This document shows, in pieces, positions 1 to 7,988 of a stretch of 41,017 nt of DNA. Made by a program: the position numbers and the translations under genes. This DNA comes from UBA2287 sp964479665 (GTDB lineage Bacteria > Bacteroidota > Bacteroidia > Bacteroidales > Tenuifilaceae): NCBI GenBank assembly GCA_964479665.1, contig CAYZNN010000031.1, positions 1 to 41,017 on the forward strand, in the 5' to 3' direction. Position 1 is the stretch's first letter; each line of letters opens with the position of its first letter. Below the pieces are notes generated by a model, which saw nothing but the letters and a program-made list of their open reading frames with translations, did not search any database and had not been told where the DNA came from.

Positions 1-46
1 TAAAATAAAAGCTGAACTCCCTTTTAATGAAAATAATTTACGCTAA
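1..46 (+). CDS. C-terminal end of a probable sensor histidine kinase (partial)
   Basis: The window opens inside a reading frame whose last residues are KIKAELPFNENNLR, ending at TAA 44-46. The string 'KIKAELPF' is what the final beta-strand of an HATPase_c domain usually looks like in NarX/DegS-type kinases (a 'G-T-x-I-x-x-x-L-P' ending). The next ATG, at 53, starts a NarL-type response regulator only 6 bases later, which is the usual kinase-regulator arrangement. Only 14 full codons are visible, so the kinase assignment is an inference from this tail and its neighbour. The upstream sequence would settle it. Confidence 0.55.
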   Translation, partial: KIKAELPFNENNLR

Positions 47-52
47 GCCTCT

Positions 53-712
53 ATGGAAAAAATAAAAGTTGCATTGATCGACCACCATCAGATTGTTCGC
101 GATGGCAGACAAATGCTTTTAGTCGACGATAGCAAAATTGAAATTGTATCGGAATCGGGTAGTGCCGAAAGTTTCATTGAATCGCTTTCCAATGAAATTC
201 CTCATTTGGCTATAATCGACATATCGTTACCGGGGTATTCGGGCATTGAGCTCACCCGTAAACTAACGGCCAATTATCCAAAAATTAAGGTCATTATTCT
301 TTCCATGTATACCTCGCAGGACTTCATTTTCAATGCCATTAAGGCTGGAGCGAAAGGTTACCTGCCCAAAAATATAACTCGGGAGGAACCTGTCGATGCT
401 ATTGTTCAGGTTCAAAGCGGTAAGGAGTACTTCAGCAGAGAAATTTCTGAAATCATTCTGAAAAACTACCTAAATCAGGTAAAAAACCCCGAAAGAGTAT
501 CGACGAGCACAAACGACGAACTTACGCCCCGCGAAAAGGAAATACTAAAACTGGTTGCCGAGGGTTACTCGAATCTAATTATTGCCGATAAACTTTTTAT
601 AAGCGTTCGAACGGCTGAGTCGCATAAGAACCATATTATGCAAAAACTCGAACTAACCACAACGGTTGAATTGGTTAAGTATGCACTTAAAAGCAGGATA
701 ATCGATTTATAG
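53..712 (+). CDS. NarL/FixJ-family two-component response regulator
   Basis: A 219-aa protein with an N-terminal receiver domain (about residues 4-120) and a C-terminal LuxR-type helix-turn-helix (about 155-215, starting 'LTPREKEIL' and including 'RTAESHKNHIMQKL'). The likely phospho-acceptor is D56 in 'AIIDISLPG', with S84 and K106 as the conserved switch residues. It probably binds DNA once phosphorylated by the kinase ending 6 bases upstream. One oddity is the acidic pocket, normally 'DD', which reads 'LIDHHQIVRDG': D10 is kept but the second, Mg-binding Asp is H11. That could weaken or alter phosphorylation. The regulated genes are not evident here, since the next gene is convergent. Domain assignment is secure, specific function unknown. 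Confidence 0.9.
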   Translation: MEKIKVALIDHHQIVRDGRQMLLVDDSKIEIVSESGSAESFIESLSNEIPHLAIIDISLPGYSGIELTRKLTANYPKIKVIILSMYTSQDFIFNAIKAGAKGYLPKNITREEPVDAIVQVQSGKEYFSREISEIILKNYLNQVKNPERVSTSTNDELTPREKEILKLVAEGYSNLIIADKLFISVRTAESHKNHIMQKLELTTTVELVKYALKSRIIDL

Positions 713-718
713 GAAGGG

Positions 719-1624
719 CTATTGGGGTTTTTTGTAAGTTGTAGCTATTAAACCAACCTTGTAGAAATCGAAAAGAATTAGCGAAGGCCTAGCCGAACAG
801 AGAATTCTACGCACCATGGGGTTAAATACTCTGAAAAACCATCGGAGGGGATACGACAGGCCAAAGAATCTTAAAACTTTATGTAAGCGAAGCACCCTCA
901 CGTTGCTATACAGTTCCCTGCGCATATGGGGTGCTATGGTAAGCAGTTTTACTAAATTTACCATGCTTTGCTCCGATTTGGCTAAAAATTCGAAATTGGG
1001 CTCAATGCCCAAATGTATGCTCGTATTGTCGATATGAAGAATGGGAACCCCTTTTCTTTTCAACTCCAAGCCAAACAGGGTATCCTCATGCCCATAGCCC
1101 AAAATATTTTCGTTAAACCGAATTTCTTGGAAAACATCCTTCGCAATCATAAAATTCCCACTTGTAAAATTGCGGTATGGATGAGCCTGTCGAGAACTGC
1201 CTCTTTTCGTCTTGCGACGAACACCATACTTCCAACGGAGCAAAAGTTCCTGCTTAAAAGGTTTGGAACCATAACCAATGCCTCCGCATACAACAGGAAC
1301 TTTACCCATGCTATGAATATATTGCATTAAATAGTTCTGACTGGAGGGGACCATATCGCAATCGATAAAAAGAATATGGGTTCCCGCCGAGAAGTCGGCT
1401 AAGCGGTTCCGAATTCGGCTACGACCTAAATTGGATTCAAACTCCAGGTAGCTAACCATGTCGTACTTAGAAAGCAACGAGTTACGTTTTTTGAAAAAGG
1501 AGGAAGAACGATCGTCGAAAACTAATATTTCTACGGGTTCCTGAATTCCCTTCGATTGCTCAATGAGCATTTCAACCAGTTCGGTTGCATCGAAATTATA
1601 TACCGGTATACAAATGGAAAGCAT
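719..1624 (-). CDS. family 2 glycosyltransferase
   Basis: A 301-aa GT-A fold transferase that should move a sugar from a nucleotide-sugar to a glycan or lipid acceptor. It starts with the typical strand 'MLSICIPVYN', has the metal-binding DxD as 'IDCDM' (D88, D90), and an 'GYGHEDTLFG' motif around residues 176-185 where GT2 enzymes carry the catalytic ED region. The C-terminal third is basic and hydrophobic, consistent with membrane association. It lies 7 bases after rmuC on the same strand, so the two are probably co-transcribed, but a functional link is not obvious. It converges on the response regulator with 6 bases between stops. Donor and acceptor cannot be read from sequence. Confidence 0.88.
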   Translation of the reverse strand: MLSICIPVYNFDATELVEMLIEQSKGIQEPVEILVFDDRSSSFFKKRNSLLSKYDMVSYLEFESNLGRSRIRNRLADFSAGTHILFIDCDMVPSSQNYLMQYIHSMGKVPVVCGGIGYGSKPFKQELLLRWKYGVRRKTKRGSSRQAHPYRNFTSGNFMIAKDVFQEIRFNENILGYGHEDTLFGLELKRKGVPILHIDNTSIHLGIEPNFEFLAKSEQSMVNLVKLLTIAPHMRRELYSNVRVLRLHKVLRFFGLSYPLRWFFRVFNPMVRRILCSARPSLILFDFYKVGLIATTYKKPQ

Positions 1625-1631
1625 ACGGGTT

Positions 1632-3110
1632 CTAATTGGTTAGGGGTTGATTCTCAAAATCGTTGGTTCCTTCCATTAAAGATTCGGGAAGGCTCTTTTT
1701 TGCTTTTGCCCCCAAATCCTTCAGTTTCTGTGCCTGTGCAACCAAATTTCCTTTACCCTCGGTAAGTTGGCCCATAGCGCTTTCGTATGCTTTATGCGTT
1801 TTCGAAATGCTATCGCCAATGGCGAGCATATTCTCGGTAAAATTCACAAACTTATCGTACAATTGGCCCCCTCTTTCGGCAATTTCCATGGCATGCCGGT
1901 TCTGGTATTCGCGCTGCCACAAGTTATGAATGAGCCTAAGGGCTGTAATCAGGTTTGTAGGACTTAACAATAGCACTCCCTTTGAGTAGGCGTAATTCCA
2001 AATTTCGGGGTCGGCTTGCATGGCCAGCATGTAGGCTGGCTCAATGGGCAGAAACATGGAAACAAAATCGAGTGACCCCACCAGCTCCTGGTAACGCTTC
2101 GAACTTAAAATTTCAATGTGCGCTCTTATCGACCTTAAATGTTCGGCTAATGCTTTATCCTGCTCTGCGGTGCTGTTGCTGGTTGAATAGCGTTCGTAAG
2201 CCACCAGCGATACCTTGGAGTCGATTACGACTCTACGTTTATCGGGGTATTCAATAATAACATCGGGCTGAAAACGCTTTCCTTCATCGTTCTTTATGGA
2301 TTCTTGTACAAAGTATTCGCGCCCTTGAACCAGCCCCGATTTTTCGAGAATGCTTTCGAGAATCATTTCACCCCAGTTTCCCTGCTGTTTCACCTGTCCC
2401 TTTAAGGCATTGGTGAGGTTCTGAGCCTCTTCGCTGATTCGTTGGTTGAGTCCAACGAGCTTTTCAACCTCCTTACCCAACGAGAAACGCTCTTTACTTT
2501 CTTTGTCGTACACCTCTTCAACCTTCCGTTGGAATTGGGTTAAATTTTCGCCCAGGGGCTTAAGGATACGCTCCATGTTGGTTAGGTTCAACTCAGTGAA
2601 TCGCTTGCTTTTATCCTCGAGTACCTGATCGGCTAACAGTTTGAATTCGTTGGTGAATTTTTTACCAATCTCATCCAGCTCCTCCCGTTGTTTCTGAAGT
2701 TGCTCTTTCAGGTAAATATTTTCTTTTTCAAATTCTATGGTTTTCTCGCGCTGAGCATAAAGGTCGGATAAAATTCGTTCAAGCTCTTTAACCTTACTTT
2801 CCAGCTGGGTACGAAGGTCCTGCTCCCTTTTAGCCTGCTCCTCAACCCGTGTGCGCTCAGCGGACAATAGAGTAAGTGCTTCCTCCTTTAGCCCAATAAG
2901 TTTAGCCATTTCGCTTTGTAGGCGTTCATTTTCAGAGGTAACATTTTGCAACCTATCGGTTGCAACCCGAAGATCGCTAAAGGCATTGTTCAATGAATTT
3001 CGGATATCTTGCTGGCTACCCTCATTCCTGGGGGTAACCCGAATGATTAGCCATACCGAAAAGCTGAATACAATAGCAACAAGAAGGATTAATCCAATGG
3101 TTGACAGCAT
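1632..3110 (-). CDS. rmuC: RmuC-family DNA recombination protein
   Basis: A 492-aa protein matching RmuC, a predicted nuclease-fold protein that limits inversion at short inverted repeats in E. coli. Residues 3-24 form one membrane-spanning helix ('LLVAIVFSFSVWLII'). Residues about 30-190 are a long heptad-rich coiled coil. The conserved RmuC core follows (about 215-440) with 'GNWGEMILESILEKSGL', 'FQPDVIIEYPDKRRVVIDSKVSL' split over the PD-(D/E)xK-like core, and 'FLPIEPAYMLAMQADPEIW'. Length is typical for the family. A TAnnTTTG box lies just upstream (3133-3140, minus). Family call is strong; the biochemical activity of RmuC is itself not well defined. Confidence 0.93.
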   Translation of the reverse strand: MLSTIGLILLVAIVFSFSVWLIIRVTPRNEGSQQDIRNSLNNAFSDLRVATDRLQNVTSENERLQSEMAKLIGLKEEALTLLSAERTRVEEQAKREQDLRTQLESKVKELERILSDLYAQREKTIEFEKENIYLKEQLQKQREELDEIGKKFTNEFKLLADQVLEDKSKRFTELNLTNMERILKPLGENLTQFQRKVEEVYDKESKERFSLGKEVEKLVGLNQRISEEAQNLTNALKGQVKQQGNWGEMILESILEKSGLVQGREYFVQESIKNDEGKRFQPDVIIEYPDKRRVVIDSKVSLVAYERYSTSNSTAEQDKALAEHLRSIRAHIEILSSKRYQELVGSLDFVSMFLPIEPAYMLAMQADPEIWNYAYSKGVLLLSPTNLITALRLIHNLWQREYQNRHAMEIAERGGQLYDKFVNFTENMLAIGDSISKTHKAYESAMGQLTEGKGNLVAQAQKLKDLGAKAKKSLPESLMEGTNDFENQPLTN

Positions 3111-3132
3111 TGTTGTAAAATAATGAAGATAC

Positions 3133-3140
3133 CAAAGGTA
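3133..3140 (-). promoter_or_regulatory. candidate -7 box for rmuC
   Basis: Read on the minus strand this is TACCTTTG, a full match to the Bacteroidota TAnnTTTG -7 element, 23 bases before the rmuC ATG. No good -33 TTTG is at the usual distance. The box also forms the left arm of a 7-bp inverted repeat (CCAAAGG at 3132-3138, CCTTTGG at 3155-3161). Confidence 0.3.
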
Positions 3141-3203
3141 TGAATTAAAATGCTCCTTTGGAGGCGAAATGGTTGTTAAATATAAACAAATTGTTAGCGC
3201 AAC

Positions 3204-4148
3204 CTAACCATGTCGGAGATTCTTAAATCGGCGGCGGAAGAAACTGAAAATGTAACGCTCCACCTTATTCTCATAAATATCGGAAATGGTAATCATAATA
3301 CCTGTTTCCTCCACATTTCCAAAATGTGGATTTATAACGGTTCCAAACACTTTCATGGAGGGGCTAATGTTCATATAGGAATTAATGAGTGGCGGAATGT
3401 GCTCGCCCAACTCTTTAATTTTGTGTGACAATATTTTGTAATCCTCCTTGTAATCCTTACCATTAAAAATAATTGCCATACGTTCCCTGTCCATTTCAAG
3501 TTTCATGGGATACTTTGGAGTTACAAGTCCCTCTTGATCGTGGAAGTATTTCTCCATGAAATAAAGCAATAGGTCGCGGGCCTCGCGATTGTAGCTGCGA
3601 TACATGGTTACTTTTCCAAAGAAGTATTTAATTCCTGGGTTTCGTACTACTAAAGCGCCTAACCCATCCCAAAGATTGTCGAGAGCAAACAGTCCCTTGC
3701 CCCTCCGGTTGGCCGATTGGTATTTGGGTTGCACAAATGAACGACCCAACTCAATGAGGTTGGGAAGATACTCCTCTTTAAACTTATCGGAAAAATGAAA
3801 AAGTGATGTGGTTGAAAGGTTCATTTCCTCTCCCTTTTTGGGGTCGACAATGTGCCAGCGGTAGCCCCCAAGAATCTCTTCTTCTTCAGAATCCCAAACA
3901 ATTAATTGCCTGTAGGGATTGTCGCTCGTGTCGTACGAATCAATATCCACCGGTTCTCCTGTTCCCCCGCCTGCGCTCCGAAAGGTAAGTTCCCTCAATC
4001 TGCCAATTTCCTGCATGGTATTGGGTGCGTTATGGGCAGTAATCTCGTAAAGCAAATTTCCGCCATTGCTTGTTTCACGAATAAAGCGCTCTTTGGTGAG
4101 TTCCTGCTTTAAGAGCTGCCTACTAACGGGTTCAATTATCTGTTTCAT
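3204..4148 (-). CDS. glsB: glycine N-acyltransferase GlsB (glycine-lipid synthesis)
   Basis: A 314-aa GNAT-like/OlsB-like acyltransferase. In Bacteroides the homologous GlsB joins a 3-hydroxy fatty acid to glycine, giving commendamide, the first step to glycine and serine-glycine (flavolipin-type) lipids. The sequence carries the family's 'RLRELTFRSAGGGTG' block (residues 50-64), 'DNPYRQLIVWD' (about 76-86), 'LIELGRSFV' (131-139) and 'FALDNLWDGLGALV' (about 154-167), in the order I remember for Bacteroides GlsB. It lies 37 bases downstream of the GlsA-type partner on the same strand, the pairing seen in Bacteroides. The acyl-chain donor should be an acyl-ACP. No signal peptide; a cytoplasmic or membrane-peripheral enzyme. 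Product identity is by homology, not shown by sequence. Confidence 0.85.
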   Translation of the reverse strand: MKQIIEPVSRQLLKQELTKERFIRETSNGGNLLYEITAHNAPNTMQEIGRLRELTFRSAGGGTGEPVDIDSYDTSDNPYRQLIVWDSEEEEILGGYRWHIVDPKKGEEMNLSTTSLFHFSDKFKEEYLPNLIELGRSFVQPKYQSANRRGKGLFALDNLWDGLGALVVRNPGIKYFFGKVTMYRSYNREARDLLLYFMEKYFHDQEGLVTPKYPMKLEMDRERMAIIFNGKDYKEDYKILSHKIKELGEHIPPLINSYMNISPSMKVFGTVINPHFGNVEETGIMITISDIYENKVERYIFSFFRRRFKNLRHG

Positions 4149-4185
4149 AGTGAGTTAATAGAATTCGAAGCGATTTTAAAAACAA

Positions 4186-5001
4186 TTACTTGCCTGCAAG
4201 GGCATAGGTTTGCTGCTTAACCCAATTTGCCCACCAAGTGGGCTTCTGACTCTTGTCGAAAGTTTGGAAATCGATGGGGTTCCCAATTCTGATTGTAAAA
4301 CGCTGGCCTCGCTGCTTAAACATTTCATCGGCCAAATATAGCATTTCTAAGTTCAACTTAATTCCAAGTAATTGTCGAAAGCGAGCCAAGTTATAGAAAA
4401 AGGATGAATTTTTGCCCTGAAAATATACAGGTACAATATGCCGTTTGTGCAAAACCGACTTTACAATAATGCTCTTCTTCCATTCCAAATCCTCAATTTT
4501 TCCGTTTATCTTCCGAGAACAGAGCCCTGCAGGAAAGTTAAGAATAGGGACTGAAGATGCGTATGTTTCCTCAATTTGTTTGGCCGTTTCATGGCTTTGA
4601 ATGCCATGCTTGTTGATCGGAATAAAGAAGCATGACAGGGGTTTAAGATTCATTAAAATATCATTTGATAGAGATTTGACGCCACCGAAGTGGCTTCCTA
4701 TAGCTTGCAAAAGCACCATGCCATCGAGCCCCCCCAAGGGATGGTTCGAAGCGAAAACGTAACGCCCTTGGCTGTTTATGTTTTCGAGCCCTTGCACCTC
4801 ATAGGTAACCTGCAAAAAAACGAGGGCTTCTTTCAGAAAATCGAAACCCACACGGTGGCCGTGCTCGTTTAAAAAAGCATTTAATTCATCTTCATGTATA
4901 ATGCGTTTAAGGTAGCGAATAATAAAGCCCGGTAGCAACATAGCCATCTTTGGGTTTTTATCGCTAATAACCTTACGTACATCAATAATTTTCTCGCTCA
5001 C
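4186..5001 (-). CDS. glsA: O-acyltransferase GlsA (PlsC-like, glycine-lipid synthesis)
   Basis: A 271-aa PlsC/LPLAT-fold acyltransferase. Its Bacteroides homolog adds a second fatty acid to the hydroxyl of N-acyl glycine, making the diacylated glycine lipid. The catalytic site is 'SNHPLGGLDG' (H87, D93), an HX5D form of the usual NHX4D. 'FPAGLCSRKING' (156-167) is the second substrate-binding block, and 'VPVYFQGKNSSFFY' follows. The reading frame begins with GTG at 5001: an ATG two bases upstream is out of frame, an in-frame TAA lies further upstream, and the next in-frame ATG (residue 19) would drop the conserved N-terminus. It is followed by GlsB after 37 bases, a two-gene operon. A promoter-like TTTG-N17-TACATTTG lies upstream. 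Confidence 0.85.
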   Translation of the reverse strand: MSEKIIDVRKVISDKNPKMAMLLPGFIIRYLKRIIHEDELNAFLNEHGHRVGFDFLKEALVFLQVTYEVQGLENINSQGRYVFASNHPLGGLDGMVLLQAIGSHFGGVKSLSNDILMNLKPLSCFFIPINKHGIQSHETAKQIEETYASSVPILNFPAGLCSRKINGKIEDLEWKKSIIVKSVLHKRHIVPVYFQGKNSSFFYNLARFRQLLGIKLNLEMLYLADEMFKQRGQRFTIRIGNPIDFQTFDKSQKPTWWANWVKQQTYALAGK

Positions 5002-5037
5002 ATCTTTAGTTTTTGTTTACAAAGCCCAAAACTAATG

Positions 5038-5066
5038 CAAATGTAAAAATCTATTCGACCTACAAA
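5038..5066 (-). promoter_or_regulatory. candidate promoter of glsA-glsB
   Basis: On the minus strand, TTTG (5066-5063), 17 bases, then TACATTTG (5045-5038), matching the Bacteroidota -33/-7 pattern with slightly short spacing. A second -7-like box, TAGTTTTG, follows at 5034-5027. Either would put transcription start 20-30 bases before the GTG start codon. Confidence 0.4.
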
Positions 5067-5130
5067 CATCTTTCGAACTTTTTTTTGTAGGCACCTCAAA
5101 TTATATTAGTTCTATAAACCCATTTATTGT

Positions 5131-5138
5131 TAAGTTTG
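5131..5138 (+). promoter_or_regulatory. -7 box for lplA
   Basis: TAAGTTTG matches TAnnTTTG exactly. A transcript started from it would begin at about 5144-5146, on top of the first possible ATG (5144). That argues that translation begins at the second ATG (5174). The -33 region has no clear TTTG. Confidence 0.4.
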
Positions 5139-5173
5139 CACAAATGCTTGGTTACAATAAAACTCGCAATCCA

Positions 5174-6130
5174 ATGCTCGCAATCCACTCTCCTTTTAAT
5201 AACCCCTACTTAAATCTAGCGGCAGAGGAATATTTTCTTAAAAATTTTAATAGCGACCTATTTATTACGTATCGGAATGTACCTTCGGTTATTGTGGGCA
5301 AACATCAAAATGCGTTGGGCGAGGTCGATATTCATTTTTTAAATTCCCATAATATTGTGTTGGCCCGCAGAATTTCGGGAGGGGGAGCTGTTTATCACGA
5401 TTTGGGCAATGTGAATTTTTCGTTTATAAAAAATGCAACTGACGATAATCTGATAGATTTCGAGGGGTTTACCAGTCCAATAATCTACTTCCTTCAAACA
5501 CTGGGAATTCATGCTCATTTAGGTGGGCACAATAGCATAATGGTTGGCGATCGTAAAATATCGGGCAATGCCGAGCATATTTATCGCAAAAGGGTTTTGC
5601 ACCATGGCACCCTTCTGTTTTCAACAAACCTAGAGGTTTTGGCTAAGTGCCTCTATACTTCACGCGAAAGTTACTCCGATAGAGCCATACGCTCGGTAAG
5701 GGCGAATGTAATTAACCTCTCCAATCTGATTCAAGAACCAATGAATCCTTCAGATTTTGAATTGAAACTATTTGGGCATGTAGCCGACCAACTAAAAGCA
5801 ACGCCCCAAACGATTTCTGATACCGACCGCCTAGAGATTGAAAAACTAGCCAACCAAAGGTATTCATCGAAACAATGGATTTTAGGCTACTCTCCGCAAT
5901 ACAAAAAACCCGTTGAAATTATTCAAAATGGTAATACCATTCGTTTCTCAATTATTGTAGTAAACGGAGAAATTGAAAAGATTGAAAAAGAGAATGGAAC
6001 TCAGCTTCTCGAACTTTTACAAACAGCACTCCAAGGTACTCTTCATGAACCTAGTGCAATAAACGCAAAACTAATAAATACAGGGCTGAATAACAATACG
6101 ATAGAATCTATATTGCGAGCCCTTTTCTAA
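5174..6130 (+). CDS. lplA: lipoate-protein ligase A
   Basis: A 318-aa cytoplasmic enzyme that activates lipoate with ATP and attaches it to lysines of E2 subunits and GcvH. The BPL/LplA fold is visible as 'NPYLNLAAEEY' (9-20), 'VGKHQN' (41-46), the lipoyl-AMP loop 'RRISGGGAVYHD' (65-76) and the catalytic lysine in 'GDRKISGNA' (K128). The C-terminal accessory domain is present, so it is the full-length bipartite type (E. coli LplA has about 338 residues). An ATG at 5144 would add 10 residues, but the homologous N-terminus begins at 'MLAIHSPF' and the promoter box overlaps the longer start, so I chose 5174. A hairpin terminator follows at 6180. Confidence 0.93.
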   Translation: MLAIHSPFNNPYLNLAAEEYFLKNFNSDLFITYRNVPSVIVGKHQNALGEVDIHFLNSHNIVLARRISGGGAVYHDLGNVNFSFIKNATDDNLIDFEGFTSPIIYFLQTLGIHAHLGGHNSIMVGDRKISGNAEHIYRKRVLHHGTLLFSTNLEVLAKCLYTSRESYSDRAIRSVRANVINLSNLIQEPMNPSDFELKLFGHVADQLKATPQTISDTDRLEIEKLANQRYSSKQWILGYSPQYKKPVEIIQNGNTIRFSIIVVNGEIEKIEKENGTQLLELLQTALQGTLHEPSAINAKLINTGLNNNTIESILRALF

Positions 6131-6179
6131 TGAAAATATGGAAGAAAATGCATATTTATTTTTTTTAAACTATCTTGCC

Positions 6180-6200
6180 AACCTCATTAATGAGGTTTTT
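6180..6200 (+). terminator. Rho-independent terminator after lplA
   Basis: Inverted repeat AACCTCAT (6180-6187) / ATGAGGTT (6190-6197) with a TA centre followed by a T run (6196-6200), 50 bases after the lplA stop. Confidence 0.6.
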
Positions 6201-6251
6201 ATGAAATTTGATTCTTTAGTTTATCGGTTATAAGTAAAATTTTTAATTCTA

Positions 6252-7379
6252 ATGAAAATATCGTCGAACTTCGATAGTGGCAACATTGAGATTGTAAGCC
6301 TTGATAGCCACAACAATATCCGACTGAAAATTCGAAAAGACACCTACTCCGAAACCATGCAATGGTTTCACTTCCGGTTGCACGGTGCCGAAGGGTACCC
6401 CTGTACCATGCACATTGAGAATGCGCATGAATGCTCGTATCCCGAAGGATGGGCTGGCTACCAGGCTTTGGCATCGAACGATAGGATAACCTGGTTCAGG
6501 GTGCCAACAACATATAACAATGGCGTCCTTACAATCAATCATACCCCCGAAGAGAATTCGGTTTTTTATGCCTATTTTACACCCTTCACCTACGAGCAGC
6601 ACCTCGACATGGTAAGCGCTGCGCAACGATCGCCGCTTTGCGTTTTGGAGTTTCTGGGCGAAACCGTTGAAGGACGCAATATCGACCTTCTTATTGTGGG
6701 AGAACCCGACGATAACAAAAAGAAAATATGGATTATTGCTCGTCAGCATCCTGGCGAACCCCAGTCGGAATGGTTCATGCAGGGACTCATTGAGCGATTG
6801 CTCGACCGCAACGACCCCGTTTCTTCCACACTCCTTCAAAAGGCTGTATTTTACCTTGTACCCAATATGAATATCGATGGTTCTGTGGCGGGCAACCTGC
6901 GCGTGAATACATCCGGAAAAAATTTGAACCGCGAATGGGCCAATCCCGATTTGGAACTTAGCCCTGAAGTATTTTACACCCGAAAAAAAATGGAGGAAAC
7001 AGGGGTCGATCTTTTTCTCGATATCCATGCCGATGAAGCCCTACCCTACTGCTTTGCATCGGGGATTGAAGGAATACCCTCGTACGACGATCGGCTTCAG
7101 TGGCTACAGGAAACTTTTGTAACCAAATGGGCCGAATACAGCCCCGACTTCCAAACTGAGCATGGCTACCCCAAAAACGAAAAGGGTAAAGCCAATTTGA
7201 GTATTGGCTCCAAATTCGTTGGCGAACATTTCAAGTGTTTGGCTCAAACCATCGAATTACCATTTAAGGACAATGCTAACCTGCCCGACAGGGAATTTGG
7301 CTGGTCGACCCTGCGCAGCATGAATTTGGGGGCGAGCATGCTTAATCCTATATTGTATGTGTGCGATAAACTTCGATAA
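6252..7379 (+). CDS. M14-family zinc carboxypeptidase, cytosolic (CCP/AGBL-like)
   Basis: A 375-aa protein without a signal peptide, built as an N-terminal beta-sandwich domain (about 1-120) plus an M14 carboxypeptidase domain. Zinc ligands are H166 and E169 in 'RQHPGEPQSEW' and H259 in 'DIHADE'. The catalytic glutamate is E335 in 'TIELPFKD'. 'NMNIDGSVAGNLRVNTSGKNLNREW' (split motif, about 205-229) gives the substrate-carboxylate Arg/Asn region. This domain order is that of the cytosolic carboxypeptidase group known for removing glutamates in eukaryotes; the substrate of the bacterial forms is not established. It heads a run of three genes (gaps 11 and 31 bases) ending in an exported M6 protease, so a peptide-processing role is plausible. 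Confidence 0.88.
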   Translation: MKISSNFDSGNIEIVSLDSHNNIRLKIRKDTYSETMQWFHFRLHGAEGYPCTMHIENAHECSYPEGWAGYQALASNDRITWFRVPTTYNNGVLTINHTPEENSVFYAYFTPFTYEQHLDMVSAAQRSPLCVLEFLGETVEGRNIDLLIVGEPDDNKKKIWIIARQHPGEPQSEWFMQGLIERLLDRNDPVSSTLLQKAVFYLVPNMNIDGSVAGNLRVNTSGKNLNREWANPDLELSPEVFYTRKKMEETGVDLFLDIHADEALPYCFASGIEGIPSYDDRLQWLQETFVTKWAEYSPDFQTEHGYPKNEKGKANLSIGSKFVGEHFKCLAQTIELPFKDNANLPDREFGWSTLRSMNLGASMLNPILYVCDKLR

Positions 7380-7390
7380 AAACTCATCCC

Positions 7391-7957
7391 ATGAAATCAG
7401 TTCTTTTCATTTTTAGCATTGCTTCATTGTTATTCCTCGCTAGTTGCCAGACCCGAAGTACCTCTTCGTTACCCGAAAGCGAGGTTGCCTTTATTGAGTA
7501 CTATACCACAGTAGATGGGTTATCCTTAGAGGGAACTCCGCCTCCAGGTATGCGAATCGATGGCCCTACTTATACATTCAACGATCAAGCTTCAGGTCTG
7601 CATTCGTTTGTAAATCCCGGATTCGATCCCCTTCAGCCAATTGCAATTTTAGGAATGGGTCGTATTCTCCGGGGAACAGAAGGGGGTGGTCTTTCGAGCA
7701 GGCTTATGGCTATTAGCCAGCTGCCTCACAAAGAGGGTGAGTTTTCATTAAAATCGATTGCCAAAGGCAGAATAAAATTCGAGCTGTTGGGAAAATCATA
7801 CACACTTGAAGCGGGTAAAGAGGCTTTGGCCCTTTACTGGCTAGTTGATACCATTGATTATGGAACCGAACGGGCAATTATTCGTAAAACCATTAGCCAT
7901 CAGGTTTTGTACCATGGAAGTATAAAACGAAGTGCCATTAGTTTTCCAGAGGAATAA
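7391..7957 (+). CDS. unrecognised lipoprotein
   Basis: A 188-aa protein that I do not recognise. Residues 1-18 are a lipoprotein signal peptide with the lipobox 'LASC' (C19 is the predicted lipidated residue), so it should be anchored in a membrane on the periplasmic or surface side. The mature part is mostly predicted strand, with 'PTYTFNDQASGLHSFVNPGFD' (in two halves, about 57-77) and a Gly-rich turn 'GMGRILRGTEGGGLSSR' (about 88-104). The 'FDPLQPIAILGMG' stretch recalls FKBP-type isomerases, but catalytic residues are not visible and I do not assign that. It lies 11 bases after the M14 gene and 31 before the M6 protease. Confidence 0.75.
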   Translation: MKSVLFIFSIASLLFLASCQTRSTSSLPESEVAFIEYYTTVDGLSLEGTPPPGMRIDGPTYTFNDQASGLHSFVNPGFDPLQPIAILGMGRILRGTEGGGLSSRLMAISQLPHKEGEFSLKSIAKGRIKFELLGKSYTLEAGKEALALYWLVDTIDYGTERAIIRKTISHQVLYHGSIKRSAISFPEE

Positions 7958-7988
7958 ACCTTAACTCAAACATAAACACAAGAAAGAA

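Noticed and set aside
6249..7028. A 259-codon open frame on the minus strand within the M14 gene
   Set aside because: It lies fully antisense to a well-supported carboxypeptidase with an intact active site, and its translation shows no recognisable domain. It is an antisense shadow.
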